From: Streptomyces sp. NRRL WC-3618
GTDB lineage: Bacteria > Actinomycetota > Actinomycetes > Streptomycetales > Streptomycetaceae
Direction of reading: 5' to 3'
NCBI RefSeq assembly: GCF_001280005.1
Contig: NZ_LGDW01000460.1
Span: 1-45,395, forward strand
Length of the DNA: 45,395 bases
Shown: piece by piece, positions 1 through 5,537 of the stretch
Position numbering within the stretch: the first letter of the stretch is position 1
How the letters are laid out: every line of letters starts with the position of its first letter
Position numbers and translations under genes: made by a program
The notes under the pieces: generated by a model
The model's database searches: none
Seen by the model: the letters and a program-made list of their open reading frames with translations, nothing else
What the model was told of the DNA's origin: nothing

Positions 1-182
1 CCGTCGGTCTGGCTGAAGCCCGACACGTCGAGACACTTGCCGGAAGCAACACCGCGCACGTCGCTGGTGGTGGCCGCCTGAGCCGGGCTGGCGACGAGCG
101 CCCCCGCCAAGGTGACCAGAGCCGCTATCGCGGCGGCGAGCACTGCAGACAGACGTCTGCGGCTGAAAATTCGACTACGCAT
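1..182 (-). CDS. Secreted ricin-B-type lectin domain protein (5' part only)
   Basis: Only the first 60 codons are in the window; the gene runs off the left edge. The protein starts MRSRIFSRRRLSAVLAAAIA, a Sec signal peptide (Arg-rich n-region, hydrophobic core, cleavage near SPAQA-A at about residue 36). The mature start reads VRGVASGKCLDVSGFSQTDG. The GxxSGKCLDV motif is typical of the first beta-trefoil repeat of ricin-B lectin (CBM13) domains, which bind polysaccharide outside the cell. Many Streptomyces proteins of this kind carry a hydrolase domain further on, which cannot be judged here. The ATG at 182 follows a purine-rich stretch (AAGGGACGACGAGG on the minus strand). Secretion is clear; the lectin call rests on one short motif. 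Confidence 0.75.
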   Translation of the reverse strand, partial: MRSRIFSRRRLSAVLAAAIAALVTLAGALVASPAQAATTSDVRGVASGKCLDVSGFSQTD

Positions 183-644
183 GAGGACCTCGTCGTCCCT
201 TGAGTAAGCGGTTCCGGTGGGGCCCCGTCAGAGGGTGACCGGACTGTTGATGTGGTGCGGTTCGCAGTGACGCGTGGGCACCGGGGCTGCCGCTTTGGGG
301 CTTGCCGGTCCTGCGAGTCGTCCTGAAGGACGGGTGAAGGCCGTGTCTTCGGCTGGTGCGAAACGCACCGGGCCGCGTCCGACGTTGATCGTCGTGGTGC
401 GAGCCCGCCGCGCGGTGACTCCCCGCACTCCGCGGTCCGTTCGAGCTCCGGTCGAGACCGGGGGATCGAACGGCTCAACGGCCTGCCGTGCCCACCTGAA
501 GAGGGCATGTGGCGTCACCGACGCCGGGTGGACGGATGGTGCTGTCACCCGGCTTTCCCTTTAAGGGCGTCGGTCGTGTTCGCTGTCCTGTCCGGGCCGC
601 TGGGAAGCCCGGAATGAAGGCTGGGACGGCGCCGGGTGGGCCCG

Positions 645-729
645 TCACGGTCCCGGCGTCATCAGGACGGTCGCGGCCGACAGACACAGGACCGAGTCTC
701 GGCGACGGCCGAAGCGTTTGAGCGTTCAT
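645..729 (-). pseudogene. Possible remnant of a secreted-protein gene (signal peptide only)
   Basis: On the minus strand an ATG at 729 follows GAGGAGAGGC, a good ribosome binding site. One base out of its frame lie 26 codons reading TLKRFGRRRDSVLCLSAATV and then LMTPGP before a TGA at 645-647. The Arg-rich head and hydrophobic core look like an export signal, and the third codon positions are mostly G or C. A one-base frameshift after the ATG plus an early stop would explain this as a dead gene. Chance cannot be excluded. Confidence 0.2.
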
Positions 730-870
730 GCCTCTCCTCGTACGGTCGGGTGTGGACGGCGGCCGGAATCGTCTCGGTTCGGGGCGTGGGCGGCTCGAAC
801 CGCGTGGCGCGGACCGAGCCACCAGCGCCTGGGCGGCGTGGTTGAAGAGCAAGACAGGAACGGCCCCATA

Positions 871-888
871 TGTTCGCAATACCGAACA
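871..888. promoter_or_regulatory. Operator-like palindrome, IclR-type
   Basis: TGTTCGCAATACCGAACA has 6-bp inverted arms (TGTTCG/CGAACA) around a 6-bp centre. The spacing and the TTCG/CGAA arms resemble binding sites of IclR-family regulators. It sits in the gene-poor region, about 690 bp upstream of the lectin gene, with an AT-richer stretch (to about 970) beside it. Which gene it controls is not clear. Confidence 0.4.
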
Positions 889-1226
889 AGGGTCGAAATG
901 TCGAGCCATCAGGATCATAAGGAATATGTGAACGGCGTCAATACCCCTAAGGACAATTCGAGCAACGCCGATCATCCACAGACTTGATCAATGAAACTCC
1001 GCAGGTCAGCCGGTCGAACGGCTGGCTGGGGCGCGACGGAGGCCCGACTGATCGCCGAGGTGCCTACGCGGGGTGCGCGGCGGGCGCGCTGCCGGTACTG
1101 CTCGCGCTTGACGCGGCTGTCAATCTCGCAGATCTCGGGAGGGAGCGTTGACGGGGATGCCCAGGGACAGATCACCGGACCCGCGGGGCCTCCTCGCCCG
1201 GCAGGCGGTACCGATGCGCAGCGCCT

Positions 1227-2300
1227 CTACGCCTCCAACTCCATTGGCTTCCTGGGCACTTGGGTCGACCCGGCGGCCTCCTCGGCACCGGCGGCCGGAG
1301 CCTCCTTCCGGCCCACCTGTGTCCGTACCGCCCCCATGCTCGCCACGATGACGAGGGAGATCGCGAGGGCCTCGGGGACGGAGAGAGCCTGGTCGAGGAT
1401 CAGGAAACCGGCGGTCGCCGCGACAGCGGGCTCCAGGCTCACCAGGACGGCGAAAGTGGACGCGGGCAGGCGCCGCAGGGCGAGAAGTTCGAGGGTGTAC
1501 GGCAGGACGGAGGACAGTACGCCCACCGCCGCGCCCAGTGCCACGGTGGTCGGGTCGAGCAGCCTGTCGCCGGACTCGAAGACCCCCAACGGCAGAAACA
1601 CCACCGCGGCGACCGCCATGGCGAGCGCCAGCCCGTCGGCCTGCGGGAACCGTCGTCCCGTACGGGAACTCAGGAGGATGTACGTCGCCCACATGGCACC
1701 GGCGCCAAGAGCGTAGGCGACCCCTAGGGGATCGAGGGTGTTGAAGCCGCCCCCGCCGAGCAGGAAGACCCCGGCGAGCGCGAGACCAGCCCAGGCGAGA
1801 TTGAGGGCGCGCCGGGAGGCGATGACGGACAGCACGAGTGGCCCGAGCACCTCCAGGGTGACGGCGGGGCCGAGCGGAATGCGTCCGATGGCCTGGTAGA
1901 ACAGCCCGTTCATGGCGGCCATGGTGACCCCGAACAGGACGACCACGCCCCAGTCCCCTCGCGAGTACCCGCGCACCTTGGGCCGGCACACCACCAGCAT
2001 GATCAGGGCGGCGGCCACCAGCCGCAGCGTCACGATCCCGAAGGCCCCGGCCCTCGGCAACAACGTCACGGCGAGCGCCCCGCCGAACTGCACGGAAATC
2101 CCCCCGGACAGCACGAGCCCAACAGCCCCGAGGGTCCCCCACCCCTTGCGCGTCCCCCGGTGCCGCCCCCGAGAGCTCCCCGGGGCGGGAACGACCACAG
2201 CGGGCAGGTTGGCAGTAGGCGCCGCGGCGTCACTGACCCCGACGGGCACAACCGGTCCGGCCACGACGGCCCACGAGGGCAGACGCTCAACACTGGGCAT
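1227..2300 (-). CDS. EamA/RhtA-type drug/metabolite exporter
   Basis: A 357-residue inner-membrane protein with about ten hydrophobic helices from residue 58 onward, arranged as two EamA repeats. Landmarks are GGISVQFGGALAVTLLP in helix 1, the MNGLFYQAIGRIPLGPA turn and LEVLGPLVLSV. The second repeat carries PYTLELLALRRLP and VSLEPAVAATAGFLIL, the hallmark of the RhtA (threonine/homoserine exporter) branch of the DMT superfamily. It probably exports an amino acid or related metabolite. The first 50 or so residues are a Pro/Ala-rich cytoplasmic tail that homologs often lack, so the true start may be later; GGAAGG precedes the ATG at 2300. The charged tail after residue 330 is low complexity. 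The substrate is unknown. Confidence 0.85.
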   Translation of the reverse strand: MPSVERLPSWAVVAGPVVPVGVSDAAAPTANLPAVVVPAPGSSRGRHRGTRKGWGTLGAVGLVLSGGISVQFGGALAVTLLPRAGAFGIVTLRLVAAALIMLVVCRPKVRGYSRGDWGVVVLFGVTMAAMNGLFYQAIGRIPLGPAVTLEVLGPLVLSVIASRRALNLAWAGLALAGVFLLGGGGFNTLDPLGVAYALGAGAMWATYILLSSRTGRRFPQADGLALAMAVAAVVFLPLGVFESGDRLLDPTTVALGAAVGVLSSVLPYTLELLALRRLPASTFAVLVSLEPAVAATAGFLILDQALSVPEALAISLVIVASMGAVRTQVGRKEAPAAGAEEAAGSTQVPRKPMELEA

Positions 2301-2472
2301 CTTTACAGGGCCTTCCCAAGGTCTACGCGCGATCTCCGTACATTGAGATGCACTTTACCGTCCAGAGTAATGGACCGGAAAGAGCACGCGAGCCCGTGCA
2401 CTCCCGACACGCCCCGGCCTGCACTCTGGCGCCCCAAGTCGCTGGTCAGGCTCACGATGCATCGCCAGACGC

Positions 2473-2757
2473 CTACTCCAAGGGCTTTGCGGACTGCTCG
2501 GCAACGAAGGACCCCAGGCCTGGTTCCGTGTAGATGAGTCCCTCCGCACGCAAACCCTTGTGCACCTTCTGCGCGGTCACAGCGGCGATGCCGAACTCCG
2601 CGGTGATTTCCACGACAGAGGGGATACGAGTCCGCGGCGGGTACGTGCCGTCCTCGATACGGCGGCGGATCACCTCGGCAACCTGGCGCCAGCGGGGGCC
2701 GAGCGGTTGACGGAGGCTCTCCGGGATGTGCTCCGCGTGGCCGAGAGCCGGGGGCAA
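2473..2757 (-). CDS. Small GntR-family winged-helix regulator, DNA-binding domain only
   Basis: A protein of up to 94 residues that is almost entirely one GntR winged helix. Landmarks are PRWRQVAEVIRRRIEDGTYP (helix 1), RIPSVVEITAEFGIAAVTAQ (helix-turn-helix) and GLRAEGLIYTEPGLGSFVAE (recognition helix end and wing). There is no ligand-binding domain, so it cannot be a classical effector-responsive GntR protein. Such stand-alone winged helices are common in Streptomyces near XRE/DUF5753 gene sets, as here. The only start far enough upstream to keep the whole fold is the TTG at 2757, which lacks a clear ribosome binding site; a stop lies shortly upstream of it. Its target is unknown. Confidence 0.7.
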   Translation of the reverse strand: MPPALGHAEHIPESLRQPLGPRWRQVAEVIRRRIEDGTYPPRTRIPSVVEITAEFGIAAVTAQKVHKGLRAEGLIYTEPGLGSFVAEQSAKPLE

Positions 2758-2853
2758 CGGCTGAACCGGCTGAACTGAGCGGGAGGTGAGGGGAGGGGGC
2801 TACGGGCTGCGGGCCGCGGGCTGCGGCCACCCGACAGCGCATGAACAACAACA

Positions 2854-2889
2854 CGCCCCCTGCACGGCCACGCGGCCGTGCAGGGGGCG
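2854..2889 (-). terminator. Strong hairpin terminator of the XRE operon
   Basis: A perfect 16-bp inverted repeat (arms 2854-2869 and 2874-2889) with a 4-base loop, 19 bp beyond the stop of the XRE gene on the minus strand. There is no run of U, which is usual for Streptomyces terminators. Confidence 0.8.
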
Positions 2890-2908
2890 CTTCATCAAGC
2901 CCGGGGTG

Positions 2909-3763
2909 TCAGTGCAGGGCCTCGATCGCCTTCACGATCAGGGCCCGCGCATCGGCCCCGTACACGGCCATACCGCGCATCTGCTCGAACGCCTTGAGAT
3001 ACAGCGCGATCTCCGAGGGCTGGGTGATCTTCACCCGTGCCGACACCAGCTCGACCGACACCATCCGGTCGTCGTAGATGTGGAAGGTCTCACGCGGCCA
3101 CTGGCCTCGTACCGGCGCGGCCGTGGGAATGATGCCGAGCGACACCTGCGGCATCGCGCCAGCGGTGAGCAAGTAGCCCAACTGTGCGGCCATCGCATCG
3201 GTCGCCGCGATCTGGTAGCGCAGCGCCGCCTCCTCGACAAGGAACACGAACCGATGCCCTGGCTCGTGGATCACGCGTGACCGGTCGACCCGCGCTCGCG
3301 CGGCCTCCGCACTGTCGTCGACCGGAAGGTCCCGGAACTGGGCGCTGATGCCGAGAACCCCGGCCGCGTACCCCTCAGTCTGTAGCAGGCCCGGAACCAG
3401 GGACGACGAGTAGACACGGAAGAGATGCGTCTCGTGGAAGAACTGGACGGCACTGTCCTGGAGTTGCTTCAGGCCGCTGCGTACCTGGTGGCGCCACTCC
3501 GTGTACATCGACTCAGCGTGCAGCGACTGCACGATCAAGTCTTCCGCCTGGTCCTGCGCTCCAGCAGCGCGGCACCACAGTCTGATGTCGGTCGCCGATG
3601 GAGCGGTACGCGCGTTCTCGACACGCGACGTCTTCGCGTGGTGCCAGCCGCACCGGCTGGCCATCTCGGTGACCGTCAGTCCTGCCCCCTTACGGAGGTC
3701 GCGCAGTCGCTGGGCAACGACTTCGCGCGCGGCCTGGGCGGATGAAGACGGGGAGATGGGCAT
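2909..3763 (-). CDS. XRE-family regulator with DUF5753 (Scr1-type antitoxin-like)
   Basis: 284 residues in two domains. Residues 13-70 are a Cro/C1 helix-turn-helix (VAQRLRDLRKGAGLTVTEMA, then CGWHHAKTSRVENARTAPS). Residues 90-280 are DUF5753: it begins with the tyrosine-containing ESMYTEWRHQVRSGLKQLQD, continues with VYSSSLVPGLLQTEGYA, and has the FVFLVEEAALRYQI and PQVSLGIIP strands. The family is expanded in Streptomyces (BldB/WhiJ-type gene sets, Scr1 antitoxin-like) and usually sits beside a small acidic partner; two candidates lie directly upstream here. It is the last gene of a three-gene operon, 25 bp after the DUF6879 gene, and is followed by the 2854-2889 terminator. It is the best candidate to bind the paired 16-bp sites at 4572 and 4643. 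Confidence 0.92.
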   Translation of the reverse strand: MPISPSSSAQAAREVVAQRLRDLRKGAGLTVTEMASRCGWHHAKTSRVENARTAPSATDIRLWCRAAGAQDQAEDLIVQSLHAESMYTEWRHQVRSGLKQLQDSAVQFFHETHLFRVYSSSLVPGLLQTEGYAAGVLGISAQFRDLPVDDSAEAARARVDRSRVIHEPGHRFVFLVEEAALRYQIAATDAMAAQLGYLLTAGAMPQVSLGIIPTAAPVRGQWPRETFHIYDDRMVSVELVSARVKITQPSEIALYLKAFEQMRGMAVYGADARALIVKAIEALH

Positions 3764-3788
3764 GAGCTGGCCTGTCCGGTGCTTCCTG

Positions 3789-4319
3789 TCAGTGAATCTT
3801 GTACTGGTCGTGCCGGATGCCGCGTTCCCAGACCTCCTCGAAGGCCTCGGCGCACAGCTTCACGGCGAGCGGGTCGTCGGAGACTTCCCCGCCGGCTGAG
3901 GCGCCCTCACCGGTGAAGTGGTTCCAGTAGATCCACTGCTCGTCGAAGAGCCAGAAGTCGTTGCCGGGCAGAGCGATGTCGGATGCTTGGCGGCGCGGCA
4001 GCCACCGCACGTGCTCGCCCGCAGCGATGTTCGTGAAGGTGCCGTCGTACAGGAAGCGCGTGTACTCGCTGACCGGTTCGGACACGATGCGGGCCCGGCG
4101 GACGACGACGCCGCGGGCCACGGTGTCCTGGATCAGGTCGAGCCACGGCCGCCACCATGCTGGGCGGTCGGCTGGGTCGTGGCGGAAGCCTGCCCGCCAG
4201 TCGGCGAACGGGCCTTTCTCGTAGTCGACCGCGTAGGCATCCCGCATCTCCAGATGGACGGCGGAGTGTGCGCTGCGGGAGAGCAGCTCAGTGAATGACG
4301 GCGGCGCGCTCGACGGCAT
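3789..4319 (-). CDS. DUF6879 family protein
   Basis: 176 residues, acidic and rich in Trp and Tyr, with no signal peptide or membrane segment. Recognisable stretches are AVHLEMRDAYAVDYEKGPFA, VRRARIVSEPVSEYTRFLYD, ALPGNDFWLFDEQWIYWNHF and ADWRAGF, which match the DUF6879 family found beside XRE/DUF5753 regulators in Streptomyces. The biochemical role is unknown; the setting suggests a partner protein of a regulator. The ATG at 4319 is chosen because GGGAGG lies 6 bases upstream; a GTG directly before it is the alternative. The start overlaps the upstream small gene by 32 bp, so translation is probably coupled. Confidence 0.85.
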   Translation of the reverse strand: MPSSAPPSFTELLSRSAHSAVHLEMRDAYAVDYEKGPFADWRAGFRHDPADRPAWWRPWLDLIQDTVARGVVVRRARIVSEPVSEYTRFLYDGTFTNIAAGEHVRWLPRRQASDIALPGNDFWLFDEQWIYWNHFTGEGASAGGEVSDDPLAVKLCAEAFEEVWERGIRHDQYKIH

Positions 4320-4551
4320 CACAGGCCTCCCTGATCATCGGCACCATCCTGGCGGGGATACGGATCACGGCCTCGTGGTCCGGGATGCCCTGGGCGTGGC
4401 CCGACACCTCGAACGTGGCGCATTCCGCCTCCAGTTCGGCGTCCGGCTTCCAGCCCTGGAAGACGAGTTCCTGCTTTTCCTGATGAACCCAGACGGTCGG
4501 ACTCTCGTGGTCTCCCGTGTTGGGGTCGATGCCGATGAACAGTAGCGGCAT
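4288..4551 (-). CDS. Small acidic protein, first gene of the XRE operon
   Basis: 87 residues starting MPLLFIGIDPNTGDHESPTV; acidic, without signal peptide or membrane helix. The end, ARMVPMIREACDAVERA, resembles the C-terminal part of the small DUF397-like partners of DUF5753 regulators, but I cannot name a family with certainty. The start at 4551 is favoured by GGGAGG 6 bases upstream; an in-frame ATG at 4572 has no ribosome binding site and lies inside the 16-bp operator-like motif. The 3' end overlaps the DUF6879 start. It probably works with the XRE protein, by context only. Confidence 0.75.
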   Translation of the reverse strand: MPLLFIGIDPNTGDHESPTVWVHQEKQELVFQGWKPDAELEAECATFEVSGHAQGIPDHEAVIRIPARMVPMIREACDAVERAAVIH

Positions 4552-4571
4552 GGCTGCCTCCCACATCGTCA

Positions 4572-4587
4572 TGTGCAGTTCTGTGCA
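4572..4587. promoter_or_regulatory. Operator-like 16-mer, copy 1
   Basis: TGTGCAGTTCTGTGCA: two direct TGTGCA units, 4 bp apart, just upstream of the small acidic gene (start 4551). Its mirror copy is at 4643-4658. On the minus strand a TTGACC (-35-like) lies farther upstream, so this copy would fall at or after the transcription start of the XRE operon, a position that suits repression. Confidence 0.55.
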
Positions 4588-4642
4588 ACACCCTTAGCGT
4601 CACGGTGAGTTGGTCAAGGTGGCAAGTCCGCCACAAAGCCCA

Positions 4643-4658
4643 TGCACAGATCTGCACA
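4643..4658. promoter_or_regulatory. Operator-like 16-mer, copy 2 (inverted)
   Basis: TGCACAGATCTGCACA. Read on the minus strand it is TGTGCAGATCTGTGCA, one base different from the copy at 4572. It lies upstream of the DUF6415 gene (start 4767); TAGCGT at 4687 could be that gene's -10. Two opposed copies between divergent units suggest one regulator acting on both. Confidence 0.55.
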
Positions 4659-4766
4659 TTGCTGGATCCTGCTCACACCGCGCTCCTAGCGTCGGCAGTT
4701 ACGGCAAGACCCCGGCGAGTCGGCCAGGACTCCCGGGGCGTGGCCGACACCGCTAGGAGCTTCGAC

Positions 4767-5159
4767 ATGAGACGAGTTACAGCCTCACCATCAACCGTTG
4801 AACAGCGGGATTCCCGCCCACCCGACATCAAGACGATGCGCGACAGCGCACACCTGCTCCTCGCCGAGGATGCCGAACTGCCCGTGCTGGACGAGCTGGA
4901 TACGTTCGCCCTCGCGCTGCGCGGGCACATCCAGCTACTCATCCCCGAGGTCGCCCAGGCCGCCGGCCGCGAGCCGAAGGACAGCATCCCCCGGTACTGC
5001 GCCCTCGCCTGCATCGGCGAGGCACGAAACAAGCTGCGCCTGGGCACCGACGGCACGCTCCCCATCCGGCTCTCGTCGGCCCGGAAGCTCGCCCGCGTCC
5101 TCAACGCCCTCTGCGACCACTACGAAAACCTGAGCCAGTACCAGGGGGCCGGTCAGTGA
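4767..5159 (+). CDS. DUF6415 family protein
   Basis: 130 residues. The family-like core is ALALRGHIQLLIPEVAQAAG, then SIPRYCALACIGEARNKL and SSARKLARVLNALCDHYE, an all-helical domain that I recognise as DUF6415, a Streptomyces family of unknown function often annotated as linked to natural-product genes. There is no signal peptide, membrane helix or catalytic motif. The ATG at 4767 is chosen for AGGAG at 4755, 7 bases upstream; the frame stays open further 5' but without a second good site. It is divergent from the XRE operon and overlaps the next gene by 4 bases (GTGA). The usual co-occurrence with XRE/DUF5753 genes suggests a regulatory accessory role. Confidence 0.8.
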   Translation: MRRVTASPSTVEQRDSRPPDIKTMRDSAHLLLAEDAELPVLDELDTFALALRGHIQLLIPEVAQAAGREPKDSIPRYCALACIGEARNKLRLGTDGTLPIRLSSARKLARVLNALCDHYENLSQYQGAGQ

Positions 5160-5374
5160 GCGGCTCTGGAACGACGGCCGTGACGCTGTCCGCCGAGTGC
5201 ACGGTCGCGAAGCGGCCCGGCTTCACGCAGCTGCACGGCCGGTGCCGCCAGACGAAGGACACCCCTGTCCACCACAGCGCGCCGCACATCCTGCTCCAGC
5301 GCCGGTGTCGGTGCGCCTGCCACCACGACCACCGTGAACTTCACCTGCCGCGGCCTGGACAAAATGGGGGCTGA
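5156..5374 (+). CDS. Small Cys/His-rich protein downstream of DUF6415
   Basis: 72 residues from a GTG that overlaps the DUF6415 stop (GTGA), with GGGGG upstream. It contains CTVAKRPGFTQLHGRCRQTK and LLQRRCRCACHHDHREL, giving several Cys and His residues that could bind a metal. Short proteins ending in a (R/V)C(R/V)C.CH cluster commonly follow DUF6415 genes in Streptomyces. No function is known. The overlap indicates translational coupling. The last residues may be non-native, because the frame runs into the start of the serine-hydrolase remnant at 5374. Confidence 0.6.
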   Translation: MSGSGTTAVTLSAECTVAKRPGFTQLHGRCRQTKDTPVHHSAPHILLQRRCRCACHHDHRELHLPRPGQNGG

Positions 5375-5469
5375 TGAGACCAACCCGACGGGGTGGCTCG
5401 CTCGGCTACGCCGATCCGGAGCACGGCATCGCCTTCGGTTACGCGATGAACCACATCATCGGAGGATGA
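5374..5469 (+). pseudogene. C-terminal remnant of a beta-lactamase-type serine hydrolase gene
   Basis: An in-frame stretch of 31 codons ending at a TGA contains GGSLGYADPEHGIAFGYAMN followed by HIIGG. This matches the end of class C beta-lactamase/esterase (EstB-like) proteins, where HTGxGGSLGxxDPexgiaFGYvMN carries the KTG/HTG-box strand and the last helix. The catalytic SxxK and Tyr regions are absent, and the sequence 5' of the fragment belongs to the small gene ending at 5374. It is a deletion or insertion scar, not a working gene. It suggests that the DUF6415/XRE set replaced most of a resident hydrolase gene. Confidence 0.7.
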
Positions 5470-5537
5470 CTGTCCGCACCGAAGCGACCTGAGCCGCGCC
5501 TCACGCCTCTCCGGGTTCCTCCTCCTTCGCCAGCCCC

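Larger units (their letters stand above)
183..1226. other. Long region without a convincing gene
   Basis: About 1 kb with no open frame that combines a start, a ribosome binding site and Streptomyces-like third-position bias. Short frames exist on both strands but resemble no family I know. Two items stand out and are listed separately: the palindrome at 871-888 and a signal-peptide-like stretch at 645-729 (minus) in a broken frame. The region may hold a long leader for the lectin gene, or the remains of a lost gene. Confidence 0.6.

Noticed and set aside
972..1175. A 67-codon minus-strand frame downstream of the EamA gene
   Set aside because: No start with a ribosome binding site and no recognisable family; the Arg-rich composition is typical of random GC-rich DNA.
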